Shown piece after piece: positions 42,684 through 53,205 of a stretch of DNA of 64,000 nucleotides. The notes beneath the pieces are model-generated. The model did not search any database, was not told the DNA's origin, and saw nothing but the letters and a program-made list of their open reading frames with translations. Numbering within the stretch: position 1 is the stretch's first letter; every line of letters begins with the position of its first letter. Location of the stretch: the NCBI GenBank assembly GCA_030015575.1, contig CM057338.1, positions 308,143,827 through 308,207,826 of the forward strand, given 5' to 3'. The stretch is from Agapanthus africanus (Eukaryota > Streptophyta > Magnoliopsida > Asparagales > Amaryllidaceae). Both the position numbers and the translations under genes were made by a program.

Positions 42684-44572
42684 TTATACCCAACTACAAA
42701 AGAATTTCGTCCTTGAAATTCACGGAACAAGAAAAGAACAAGGAAATATGGATCTAAGAAAAGAGGTGTGGAAACTTCTGTCGGATCTTGTCTTCAAGTT
42801 CCCAAGTAGATTCTTCGTGCGAATGATTGCCCCATGAAACAAGTACTAGCAGGATAATTTTATTCTTGAGGACTTTTGCTCGTCGATCCACAATCGCCAT
42901 TGATCGCTCTTCATACGTTAAATCCTCCCTTACTGTCAGTTCTGAGTGATCTAGGACGTGCGTCTCATCCCGAACATACTTGCGGAGTTGAGATATATGA
43001 AACACGTCATGAACAACCGCCAAGAATGGTGGTAAAGCCAATTACACTATCTCTCCAACACGCTCGATAATATCGAAAGGCCCCACGAATCGAGAACTAA
43101 GTTTGCCTCGACTGCCAAATCGGATCACTCCTCTGGTAGGCGATATCTTCAAGAATACAAGATCACCAACTGCGAACTCCAGAGGTCTTCGTCCTGTATC
43201 AGCCCATTTTTTCTGTCGATCTTGTGCTACTTTCATATGATTTCGGATCACGTTAACTTTCTCCACCGTTTGCACAATAAGATCCGGTCCTAATAATCTT
43301 CTTTCTCCAATATCGTCCCAACAAACGGGCGAGTGACACTTGCGAACGTATAATGCTTCGAATGGAGCCATCTGTATAGTCACCTGAAAACTGTTATTGT
43401 AAGAAAACTCCACCAAGTGCAAATGATCCTCCCATGAACCCTTGAAATCTAACATGCATGCTCTCAACATATCTTCAAGATTTTGGATCGTTCTTTCGGA
43501 CTGGCCATCTGTCTGAGAATGATAGGCTGTGCTAAATTTCAAGCGAGTCCCTAAACTTTCCTGTAGACTCCTCCAAAAGTGGGATAGAAATTGAGTATCA
43601 CAATCGGAAACGATGCTTACGGGTACTCTATGCAATCTCACAATCTCCTGCATGTACCGTTCTGCCAAAGCCTATGTCAACTGACCAACTCGAAATGGTA
43701 TAAAATGAGTTTCCTTGGTCAATCGATCAATAATCACCCAAACTGCGTTATTGCCCTTTGGACTTCATTGTAATGCTGTCATGAAATCCATGGTTATGTG
43801 TTCCCACTTCCAATGAGGAATCGGAAGTGGTTGCAACAAATTAGCTATTTTTTGATGTTCAGCCTTGATTTGCTGATATACCAAGCACTTCGATACGTAG
43901 CGAGCAATCTCCCTTTTCATGCCTTCCCACCAGAAATGTTGTCGCAGATCTCTATATATCTTTGTGCCTCCCGGATGTACAGAATACACGGAACTATAAG
44001 TCTCCTTCATGATTTCTTCACGAACATCTCCTTTGGGCACACATATACGACTACCATATCGTAATGAACCATCTTCATGAATTAACAGATCCGTTCGAAG
44101 ACCCGCTTCTACTTGTTCTCGAAACATCTGCAATCTTGGATCGTGCGACTGCGCTGCTTTAATGTTATCAATCAGGGATGACTGGACTTGCAACTGCATC
44201 AACTGTCCCGAAGAATTTGGTAATACAATCTCCAATTCGAATTTCTGAAGATTAGCTATAATCTCCTTTTGTGCAGTCAACATCCATATCGCTGGCAACC
44301 GACTTAGAGCATCCGGTACTATATTAACTTTTCCCGGATAATATTTTAGGTCAAGATCATAGTCAGCCATCAGCTCTAACCATCTACGCTACCTCATGTT
44401 GAGCTCTTTCTGTATGAACACATACTTTAGGCTTTTGTGATCGGTAAATAATTCTACCCTTTCACCTAATAAGTAGTGTCTCCAAATCTTTAGAGCAAAA
44501 ATCACTGCCGCTGGCTCTAAACCATGAGTTGGGTAGTTCTTTTCATGAGTCTTCAAATGTCTCGACGCATAT

Positions 44573-47438
44573 TGTTCCCCTCCGAATCACAGAGACGCGA
44601 CAGCGTGGGTTCGTCTAGCCTGAAATTCGGGGCAGATGCTAATTGGTGCTATCCGTCCACCTCTCCGAAGATGCCAAGTTGATTTATGGCAACGTGTATC
44701 AAAGGTTTAAACGGATACGTCCGATGTAGCAGACTTCGTCAGATTACCCCTCGTTTAAGGGGTTTTTTGATTGTGGGGACGCTCTTCCCTGCAGGCTCAA
44801 GCCCGTGCAGTTAATTACGCTACCGCATCGCGGTAACGACTTTCTCCTTCTCCAGATGGTCACTTCGTGTCGTGGGTGTTTGTTTTGTTTGTGGTTGCCC
44901 GTGGATTGTATACGGAGACTAATTTATGTGGTCGCCCGTAGGACGTGGATTAGTCTAAATCCGTATTTTCTTAGACTTGGATTTGGGGTTTTGGTTTAAG
45001 GATACGTTAGTCTCATTTGAGACTAAGATCAACTTAAACGTTAGTTAAGGATACGTTAGTCTAATTTTAGACTAAGATCAACTTAACGGGATCGTTTAGA
45101 TCCAACAAAAGAGCATTTGGGGGCTCTATTGTTTAGTTTAGTGACATTGTGGTCGATTGCCAGTTTAGAGACATGGTGGTCCATTTAATATATGGCCGTC
45201 GGGACCCGTCACCTCTCTGACGACATTGAAGGATTACAACGATAGGTGTCAGAGGAGTTCGAAGATGTACCCTTGAACCAAAGTTGATTGGGGGTCTTAT
45301 AGTCCAATTTGAGACTAAAGTCTGTTTGAATGTTTAAGGATACGTTAGCCATATTTGAGGCTAAGATCAACTTAAACGTGATCGTTTAGATCCGACAAAA
45401 GAGCGTTTGGGGGCTCTATTGTTTCAGTTTAGGGACGTAGTGGTCCATAGGTAGTTTGAGGACATTGCGGTCCATTGCTAGTTTAGGGACATGGTGGTCC
45501 ATTGCCAGTTTAGGGACATGGTGGTCCATCGTTCCCATTCTAGGGGCGGATATTAGTTTAAGGACGCATTAGTCCATGGGTTTAAGGACCCCACAGTCCG
45601 TATGGGTGTGTTTAAGGACGCATTAGTCCATTAGTTTAAGGACGCATAAGTCCATGGGTTTAAGGACCCTACAGTCCGTGAGTTTAAGGATGCATTAGTC
45701 CGTGAGTTTAAGGACGCATTAGTCCATGAGTTTAAGGACGCATAAGTCCATGGGTTTAAGGACCCCACAGTCCGCATGGGTGTATTTATGGGCGCATTAG
45801 TCTATTAGTTTAAGGACACATAAGTCTATAGGTTTAAGGACCCTACAGTCCGTATTAATGTGTGGTTGTCGGGACCCGTCACCTCTCTGACGTCGTTGAA
45901 GGATTACAACGATAGGTGTCAGAGGAGTTTGGAGATGTACCCTTGAACCGGATGTAAATTGATTTAAGAGAGCAGTCTTACTCAGTCAATTTAATTTGAG
46001 GACTTACGGCCATGATTGGGCTAAGTCCAGTTGAGAATATTCAACGTTTTTATCTTTGGCCTATTAGGCCTGTGTTAGGGTTTTGCCCCTGTTTAATAAT
46101 GCACTGCATTTTCTTTTGGCCTGCTAAACCTTTTTGATTTGGGCTCTGTCCCTTTTAAATGATGCACAGCATCTGTTTCTATTTGGGCTCTGCCCTTTTT
46201 AAATGATGCACAGTATCTGTTTCTGTTTGGGCTCTGCCCTTTTTAAATGATGCACTGCATTTTATTAGGCCTGTTAGGCCCTTTTTAATTGGGCTTGGCC
46301 CTTCTGTAAATAATGCAGTGCATTAATCAAACTGACAGTGGCCATGTGGCCTATCAGGCGCTTTGCGCCAATTATTGAGCGCAAACGCATGTGGAGGTAA
46401 CACGTGTCACGCTTTGGTGAGCGTAAGCGTAGTGCGCTGCGCCAGTGCGCTGCGCTGTTGCGCTGCCGACACGTGGCGCGCTCTGGTGAGTTGCGCCAAT
46501 TTAAGAGAGCAGTGCTCTATTTTAAAAGCGCATAGCGCAAGTTATTCTGGTGCTGACACGTGGCGCTCTCTGGTGGCTTACGCCAACCCAGGAGCGCAAC
46601 AGTGCAGATTTGCAAGTACAAGGCACTGTTTTAATATCTTGATCCAATTTTGGATTCAAGAAAAGAATCTTTAAGATTCCAGAACCAATGGTTCAAAAAA
46701 AAAGGCAATGCCTTTGTTATTTATTATATTTTTTTATTGAAGATCCTTGATCTTGTTCTTAGATCAATGATCTATTCAGAAGAAATTCTTCTTTTTTATT
46801 CAAAGGTTTTACATTTCTCTCTTTTTGAGTTCTTCTCAGAATCCTTTAGAGGAGTTCTCTCTCTGTTTTCTGTGCTTCTCTATTTCTCTCTGTGTTGTTC
46901 CTCTGGAGTTGGGGTCTAGGGGCCTTTATATAGTGCCCATTAATTTGTTAAAAAGATCATTCTCTGAGTGATTTGGGGAATTTTCCCCACCGTTGGATTT
47001 TTGATCCAAGGGCTTCTGTTTTACAGAAGACAATTTTCTTGTTTTAACAAGAACAGAAAGATCTTACTGGAATTTTAATTCTGTTTGGCGCAAACGCACC
47101 AGCGCTTGACACGTGTCACGCAGCGCAACTGCGCTGCGCAACTGCGCTGCCACGTGTCGCGCAGCGCAGAGCGCAGCGCAACTGCGCTGCCACGTGTCGC
47201 GCAGCGCAACTACGCTGCCGCGTGTCGCGCAGCGCAGAGCGTAAATCATCCGAAGCATTGCTTCTTTTGTTGTTTTTTTACTTTAAGTAGAGCCTTGCTC
47301 TGATTGGGGGCGCTGCGCTAGCGTGTCAGCTTTTGACACATGGCGCGTTGCGCGCAGCGCAAGGAATTTGAAGCATTGCTTCAATTTTTGAATTTTTTTG
47401 AAATTCAAACAGAGCTTTGCTCTGATTGGGGGAAACAC
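44573..47438 (+). mobile_element. Element A: complete TGTTCCCC...GGGGGAAACA insertion, probably a solo LTR
   Basis: It is 2866 bp, inserted in gypsy RNase H with the exact 5-bp duplication CATAT (44568-44572 and 47439-47443). It starts TG and ends CA with a short inverted end (TGTTCCCC, and TGTTTCCCCC on the other strand). It is homologous along its length to 47739-50145. Layout from left: conserved head, TTAGTC palindromes, GGAC-N6-GTCC array (45433-45851), small palindromes, GCGC/CACGTG cluster, TTTATATAG motif (46925), second CACGTG cluster. The block GGGACCCGTCACCTCTCTGA is present twice (45198, 45869), so part was duplicated internally. A short-inverted-repeat DNA element is the alternative to a solo LTR. 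Confidence 0.8.
45433..45851 (+). repeat. Array of about 16 GGAC-N6-GTCC dyads, element A
   Basis: Units of about 25-30 bp each contain a 14-bp dyad with a 6-bp centre, for example GGACGCATTAGTCC, GGACCCCACAGTCC and GGACATGGTGGTCC, joined by short linkers such as ATGGGTTTAA. Centre length is constant while its sequence varies. Confidence 0.9.
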
Positions 47439-47738
47439 ATATGTTATGACCTTCCCATGCAGCATATCCCAAGCCTTTCCCAGATGCGTCGCTGTGAATA
47501 ACCAATCCTCCGGAACCATCTGGCACTGTCAGAATAGGAGCGGTTGTCAATTTTTGCTTCAACGCTTCAAAAGATTACGCACAGTTCTCGGTCCATACGA
47601 ACGATACCTCTTTTCGTGTTAGCTTGGTTAATGGTTCTGCTATTCGAGCGAAGTTCTCCACAAACCCTCTATAATATCCGGCAAGCCTAAGAAAACTTCC
47701 GATCTCCCCTATATTCTTTGGAATTGGCCAATCATGAA

Positions 47739-50145
47739 TGTTCCCCGCCGAAAGACGCGGACGAAGACACGGCGGACGTCTTGCCTGAATTTCGGGGCAG
47801 ATGCTAATTGGTGCTATTCGTCCACCTCTCCGAAGATGCCAAGTTGATTTATGACACCATATATCGGAGGTTTAAACGGATGCGGCCGACGTAGCAGACT
47901 TCGTCAGATCCCCCCTCGTTTGAGGGGTTTTTGATTGTGGGGACACTCTTCTCTGCAGGTGCAAGCCCCTGCAGTTAATTACGCTACCGTATCGCGGTAA
48001 CAACTTTCTCCTTCTCCAAATGGTCACTTCGTGTCGTGGGTGTTTGTTTTGTTTTTGGTTGCCCATGGATTGTATACGGAGACTAATTTATGTTGTCGCC
48101 TGTAGGGCGTGGATTAGTCCAAATCCGTATTTTCTTAGATTTGGGTTTTGTTTTGGGTATAAGGATACGTTAATCTCATTTGAGACTAAGATCAACTTAA
48201 ACGTTAGTTAAGGATACGTTAGTCTAATTTTAGACTAAGATCAACTCAACGTTTGTTAAGGACACTTCAGTCTAATTTTAGACTGTGATCAACTTAACGG
48301 GATCGTTTAGATCCAACAAAAGAGCATTTGGACTTTATTGTTTAGTTTAATGACATTGCGGTCAATTACCAGTTTAAGGACATGGTGGTCCAAGGTTAAG
48401 GACATCATAGTCCATGGGTTTAAAGGGACCCCACAGTCCGAGGTTAAGGACATCGTAGTCCATGGGTTTAAGGACCCCACAGTCCAGATTAAGGACATCG
48501 TAGTCCATGGGTTTAAGGACCCCACAGTCCAGGTTAAGGACATCGTAGTCCATGAGTTTAAGGACCCCACAGTCCGTAGTTTAAAGACATCATAGTCTGT
48601 GGAATGTATGGCTGTCGGGACCCGTCACCTCTCTGAAGACGTTGAAGGATTACAACGACAAATATCAGAGGAGTTCAGAAATGTACCCTTGAACCAATTT
48701 TGGTTGGGAGATCTATAGTCCAATTTGGGACTAAAATCTGTTAAAAGGTTTATGAGCATATGGGCTCAGTTGATATGAGTTGAGGACTTACGGCCAATCT
48801 TGGGCTAAGTCCAATTAAAATGTTTAACATTTTATTGTTCTGGCTATTGAGCTTTTATTTGGGCTTGGCCCTTTTAATAATGCTAAGCATTGGGTTCTGA
48901 CATCTTTTGTCTTGTATCGAATGCATAACATTCATCAGAACAATGTGTGTTCTGACAGTGCGCCACGTGGCGCGCCAGGCGCTTTGCGCCAATTAAAGAG
49001 CGCATTGCGCTTCTGCCAAGTATCACACATGAAAAGGACATGTGTCGCGCTTAGCGCTAAGCGCCAGTTTATTAGCGCATTGCGCTAGTTCAGTGGTGCA
49101 CCAGTGAGCGACACGTGGCACGCTTGGCGCTGAGTGCCAGCCCATGAGCACAGTGCGCTATTTTAGAGGCGCAAAGCACAAGTTGTGTCTGCGGTTGACA
49201 CGTGACATGTTTTGGCGCTGAGCGCCGGTCCAAGGAGCGCAAAAGCGCAATTCATGAGTGCAAGGCACTTTTCAATAGCGCAAAACGCACTTGATCAAAT
49301 TTATGATCAAAGAGCAAGTTTATGTTATTTTTAAAGGAGGTTTTGCCTCAAGATTCAAGAACAAAAGTTTTTATTTATAAAAAGGCGCTGCCTTTATAGA
49401 TCAATGATCTGTGAATGAAGTAAGTACTTCTTTTGTTTTTATGATGAGATCTTTTGATCTCTTTTTTTTATCAAAGACTTTAGTCTTTTGTAGATCTATG
49501 ATCTTTTTTTTAGAAGATAGTTCTTCTTTTCATGAGATGATTTCATCTCTGTGTTCAAGAATCATGTTCTTTACCTTGAAGAAGTGATCTTCTTTTGCTA
49601 AAAGCTTGCTTTTCTTTCTTTGAGTTTTCTCAAAATTTGTAGGTTTTTTTTTCCTATTTTAGACTTGAAGTCTTAGGGCCTTTATATAGGGCAAATTGAT
49701 TTGTTGAATCAGTTAAAGAGATCTTTCTCTGATTGATTTTGGGATGTTTCCCCACCGTTGGATCTTTGATCGTAGGGCTTCTGTTTTACAGAAGGCAATT
49801 TTCTTGTTTTTAACAAGATTAGAAAGATCTTTCCATAACAGAATTTTAATCCTGATTAATTATTTATCATTATTAGATCTTTTGATCTAATGGTGGGGAA
49901 TTTTTAATTCCAGCGCCAGCGCACCCGTGCTTTGCACGTGGTGCGCTGCTCAGAGCGCAGCGTACTTTGCGCTAGCGCACCTACGTTTGACACGTGGCGC
50001 GCAGCGCAGAGTACAGCACAGCCTGCGCTAGCGCACCAGTGTTTAACACGTGGCGCGCAGCGCGCCTAGCGCTGGATCTGAAGCGTTACTTCAACTTTTA
50101 AATTTTGAATTTTAAAACAGAGTTTTGCTCTGATTGGGGGAAACA
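47739..50145 (+). mobile_element. Element B: probable 5' LTR upstream of the PMD gene
   Basis: It starts TGTTCCCC in gypsy RT and ends GGGGGAAACA, with the same block order as element A. Flanks ATGAA (47734-47738) and AATGC (50146-50150) do not match, as expected if this is the 5' LTR of a longer element continuing to the right. No standard primer binding site follows at 50146. A TTTATATAGGG motif lies at about 49680. No 3' partner was found in the window, so the LTR reading rests on the solo copy A. Confidence 0.7.
48351..48598 (+). repeat. Array of 11 dyads, element B, with matched arm changes
   Basis: GGACATCGTAGTCC and GGACCCCACAGTCC alternate. The first unit is TGACATTGCGGTCA (48351-48364) and the last AGACATCATAGTCT (48585-48598). 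Both outer units changed the two arms together, keeping the dyad. Confidence 0.9.
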
Positions 50146-50983
50146 AATGCCCCCCACCGTTGCGCTCACGTGGCCCACATGTGAGTGTAACGGTGGCAAC
50201 ATCTGCGCCCTCGGATCAACTCAGAAGTTGAAGAGGCGTCTCAATGCCTATAAATAGGACCTTTGGTCTCTTAGATGATTTTCATCTTCTTCTTGAGAAT
50301 TTTCACTTCTGAGAATTTCATTCTCCCACAGAGCATAGCTCTCCTGTTTAAAACTTTCTTTTTAAGAGTAAAACTCTGTCAAAACTTAGGTAAAGTTAAG
50401 AACTTTTAATAAATTAGGGTTTTACCCCATTAACAGAGCCTTGCTCTTCATAGATCTTTGATCTAAAGAAAACCCATTTAGGGTTTTATTGGCAGAACTT
50501 TGCTCTCAGAAAGGATTTTACTTATAACTTTTTAATCCATTAATGGAGTTTTGCTCCTTTCAGATTATATAAAAGAACTCTTAAGAGTTTGTTCATGGAT
50601 CTTGAAGATCAAAAAATGAAATTTTATTTTTGATGGATCATCTTCTCAGAGCAAGGCTCTTCTTGAGGAATTTTATTCCTTCATCATTAGACTTTGACAG
50701 ATGTCTGTCTAGTGAAGAGCGCTGCTCTCAATGGGATTTTTACTCCTCTGCCCGAGGGATTTCTCTCATTTAATGAGAATCTCTTAAGGATTTCCTCTTT
50801 TAATGACAGCCTCATCCAATGATGAGGCTGTTTTATTAATGATGAACTGTCATCTAGATTTTGTGGCTCCCCTTTGGTCCCTTTTAACTACATTGCAGTG
50901 CGGTACGGACTTATAGTACCTTGTAATAGAATCTAATTTATAGCATGGGCAGCTGAAAGTTCATTCTTTTTTGCGCAGGCATT
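50146..50983 (+). promoter_or_regulatory. Leader of the PMD gene with TATA box and dense palindromes
   Basis: TATAAATA at 50249-50256 is a good core promoter, about 730 bp before the ATG at 50984. Downstream come closely spaced dyads such as AGAGCCTTGCTCT (50435-50447), AGATCTTTGATCT (50452-50464), AACTCTTAAGAGTT (50576-50589), AGAGCGCTGCTCT (50716-50728) and GCCTCATCCAATGATGAGGC (50810-50829). A T-rich acceptor-like TTTTTTGCGCAG ends 5 bases before the ATG, so a 5' UTR intron is possible. Confidence 0.6.
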
Positions 50984-53205
50984 ATGTCTTCCGACATCTC
51001 CTTCCCGTTCGTTCGCTCAGAAGGCGGGTTCCCTGAAGCACCCGTTGACCGTGAGGTTTTTGCGTTGATAAAAGACCATGACCCGAAGCACAAAAGCCTT
51101 CATTTATGGGGTAAATGGTATGACCAAATTATCATCGGCCAACGGAGCTTTTCCTGTGCGACACCTTCGGAGCCTATTTCAGCGATTGCTTATGCAGATG
51201 CGCCTCCGATAAATTACACTGTGGAGGAGGTCAACTGGACTTCGGAAGGTCTCCTTTGGCCTTCTATCGCCGCAATACCTGTGCAGCCGCCGGTGGCTTT
51301 GGACATCCTAGGGCGACGCATATGTCAAGGAGAGTCGCGTCCTTGGGGACAGCCATACAATGTAGGACTAACTCCCCGTCACCCAGCCGGATATTTGCAG
51401 TGGGCCCGATATATCTTATCGGCGAGGAAATCACAGTTGGTGAAGCTCGGATTGTATTCCGCCGTTTATGCTTCTTTGTTTCAATATTCCATACCCCCTA
51501 CATGGTGGGTCAGGGCATTTCTGGAACAGTGGAACATTCCAACCCACACCTTTCTCCTGTCAGATCGAGAAGTCTCCATTTCTTTGGAGGAGTTTGCAGA
51601 GGTCTCAGGTTTACCCGTTGCGGGGGGGGGGGGGGGGGAACATTATGAGGAGTTGCTTCCCCCGGATGAGTATGTTTTCGCTACCAAATCCATGGTAATG
51701 GGTTTTACTCCCGAGAATGCTATCCAACACCAATTTCCGAGCTTGATAAAGATGTTGAATATGTATGAAAACCTCTCTCTCGCATCCGAAGGTCGCGGAG
51801 TTAATTTTACGGCTTTTATTGCTGATTTTCTTCGCCCGGAAATGTTGAAGGAAGAAGTCGATAAATTTGCCAGTCTTGACGACCCCTTCGGCCTGGGTTT
51901 AGGCAATTTGCCGGCGGCGGAGATAGATCAGAAAAGCTTCTTTCTACCTGATACCCCAGTCATCCTTTTTACAGAGCTGGCGGCTCCTGAGATTGATGAA
52001 GAGACGTTCATTTTAGGGTTCCTTGGATTATGGCTGAGTTGGTTCGCGCTTCCCATGCAGCTTCGCCGCATGAGGCCATCCGTTTTCTATCCTACGCATC
52101 GAATGGTTGCCGGGATACCAGTAGCTTTGGGGATTGCTGGGTTAGCCTATATGTATCACGGCCTCAGCTAAGCAGCTGATACCACTGAGCCAGGGGTGCA
52201 GTCGGTAAATTTCCCGATGCATTATTTCATGTCATGGCTCGAGTTACACGTGCTAGGCGTCTTTGGCATCCACAAGAAGCCGAGTTTTTATGACAGATGC
52301 AGGTTCCCTCGGATCATGCAACTGGTTGGCGCTTCTATCTTGACTCCGATGCAACGGGAAGCTAGAGGCTTGCTTCTTCGCCCGCGCACGGTTGGGGCTG
52401 GCATGTCTTTTACTGATAAAGTTTTGACTGTCGGCCAGGAGCCGGGGAAGACGGTGCTGTCCTTGCAGGACATATTTAAAGATGGGGTCTCTGTCTTGAA
52501 GGCTCGGGAGATTCTTTATCTGTACTCCATCCGGCCGGGCTTTCTTGTATTCAAGATGAATGACTCGGCTTTATTCATGAGGTATAACCCGCATCGCTTC
52601 GCTCAGCAATTAGGTTACAATCAGGGTGTCCCACTTGAGGCTTTTTTGGTCGAACCTGCTGCTACTGAAGAGGGAATGCGGAGCGCGCTGCATCATTTCA
52701 TGCGCTTGAACACAGGGTCCAACTTCTTCATCAGCGAGCCGAGCTGCGTCCCAACGGCCCTTAATGCATACGTGGCGTGGTATCAGCATTCAATGGGCAC
52801 CGTCATCAGGGAGGAGAAACGGTTGTTGCTCGATCGCAAGGGTACAGTGCCGGCTGGTGATCGAAATGTTCCTCTGAAGCGACGGAACATTGTTCATCCT
52901 CCCTTGAGAGAGGTCGCTGTAGTTGAGCCTCTACACGTGCTAAGCCCTACGGGCGGGTTGCCCCCATCCAGCGTGCCCAAAAAAGCAGTGGCTGCCGCGT
53001 CCCCCGAGTCGGACATAGGAAAAGAAATTAGGACTTGTCGTCCAAAGGCGTCCAGCAAACGCAAACTCGTGTCATCGGCCCCCGACGCCCGTCCTCAGAA
53101 GAAGAAGAAACAGGTACTTTCTTTGGACATCATATTAGGCTCGACGCCCTCTGCTCCGTCTTGTAAGTCTACGGTAGCGCCCTGGCCGTCTTTCCGAGGC
53201 CAAAA

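Larger units (their letters stand above)
39949..47738 (-). mobile_element. Gypsy element, partial, with two nested insertions
   Basis: From the 3' LTR upward on the minus strand the order is chromodomain-like tail, integrase, RNase H and the end of reverse transcriptase, the order of Ty3/gypsy elements. RNase H is interrupted by element A (44573-47438, 5-bp duplication CATAT). RT is cut at 47738 by element B. The remaining upstream pol, gag and 5' LTR are not found in the window. Confidence 0.85.
42754..47738 (-). pseudogene. pol: Gypsy pol (RT end, RNase H, integrase, chromodomain-like tail), broken
   Basis: RT end: I-P-K-N-I-G-E-I-G-S-F-L-R-L-A-G-Y-Y (47720-47660). RNase H starts at L-T-T-A-P-I-L-T-V-P-D-G-S-G-G (about 47545) and resumes after element A as [14 protein letters not shown] (44566 down), then F-T-D-H-K-S-L-K-Y. 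Integrase zinc finger: H-P-G-G-T-K, then C-L-V-Y where C-x2-C is expected, so one Cys is lost. Integrase core: S-D-C-D-T-Q-F and T-D-G-Q-S-E-R-T are present. The tail V-F-H-I-S-Q-L-R-K-Y and E-E-S-T-W-E-L-E matches chromoviruses of the Tekay/Del type. Nonsense codons lie near 47570, 44391, 43764 and 43672. Confidence 0.9.

Noticed and set aside
45433-45851. CRISPR-like regularly spaced repeats
   Set aside because: Units are short, spacers are not unique sequences, the context is a plant LTR element and no cas genes exist; it is a dyad array.
44573-47438. A Mutator- or hAT-type DNA transposon
   Set aside because: The 5-bp duplication, TG...CA ends and very short inverted termini fit an LTR better, and no transposase remnant is seen; a DNA element is not fully excluded.
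48307-48595. Open frames of Ser/Asn/Trp/Thr- and Val/Lys/Asp-rich repeats on both strands
   Set aside because: They are translations of the GGAC-N6-GTCC array and not conserved proteins.
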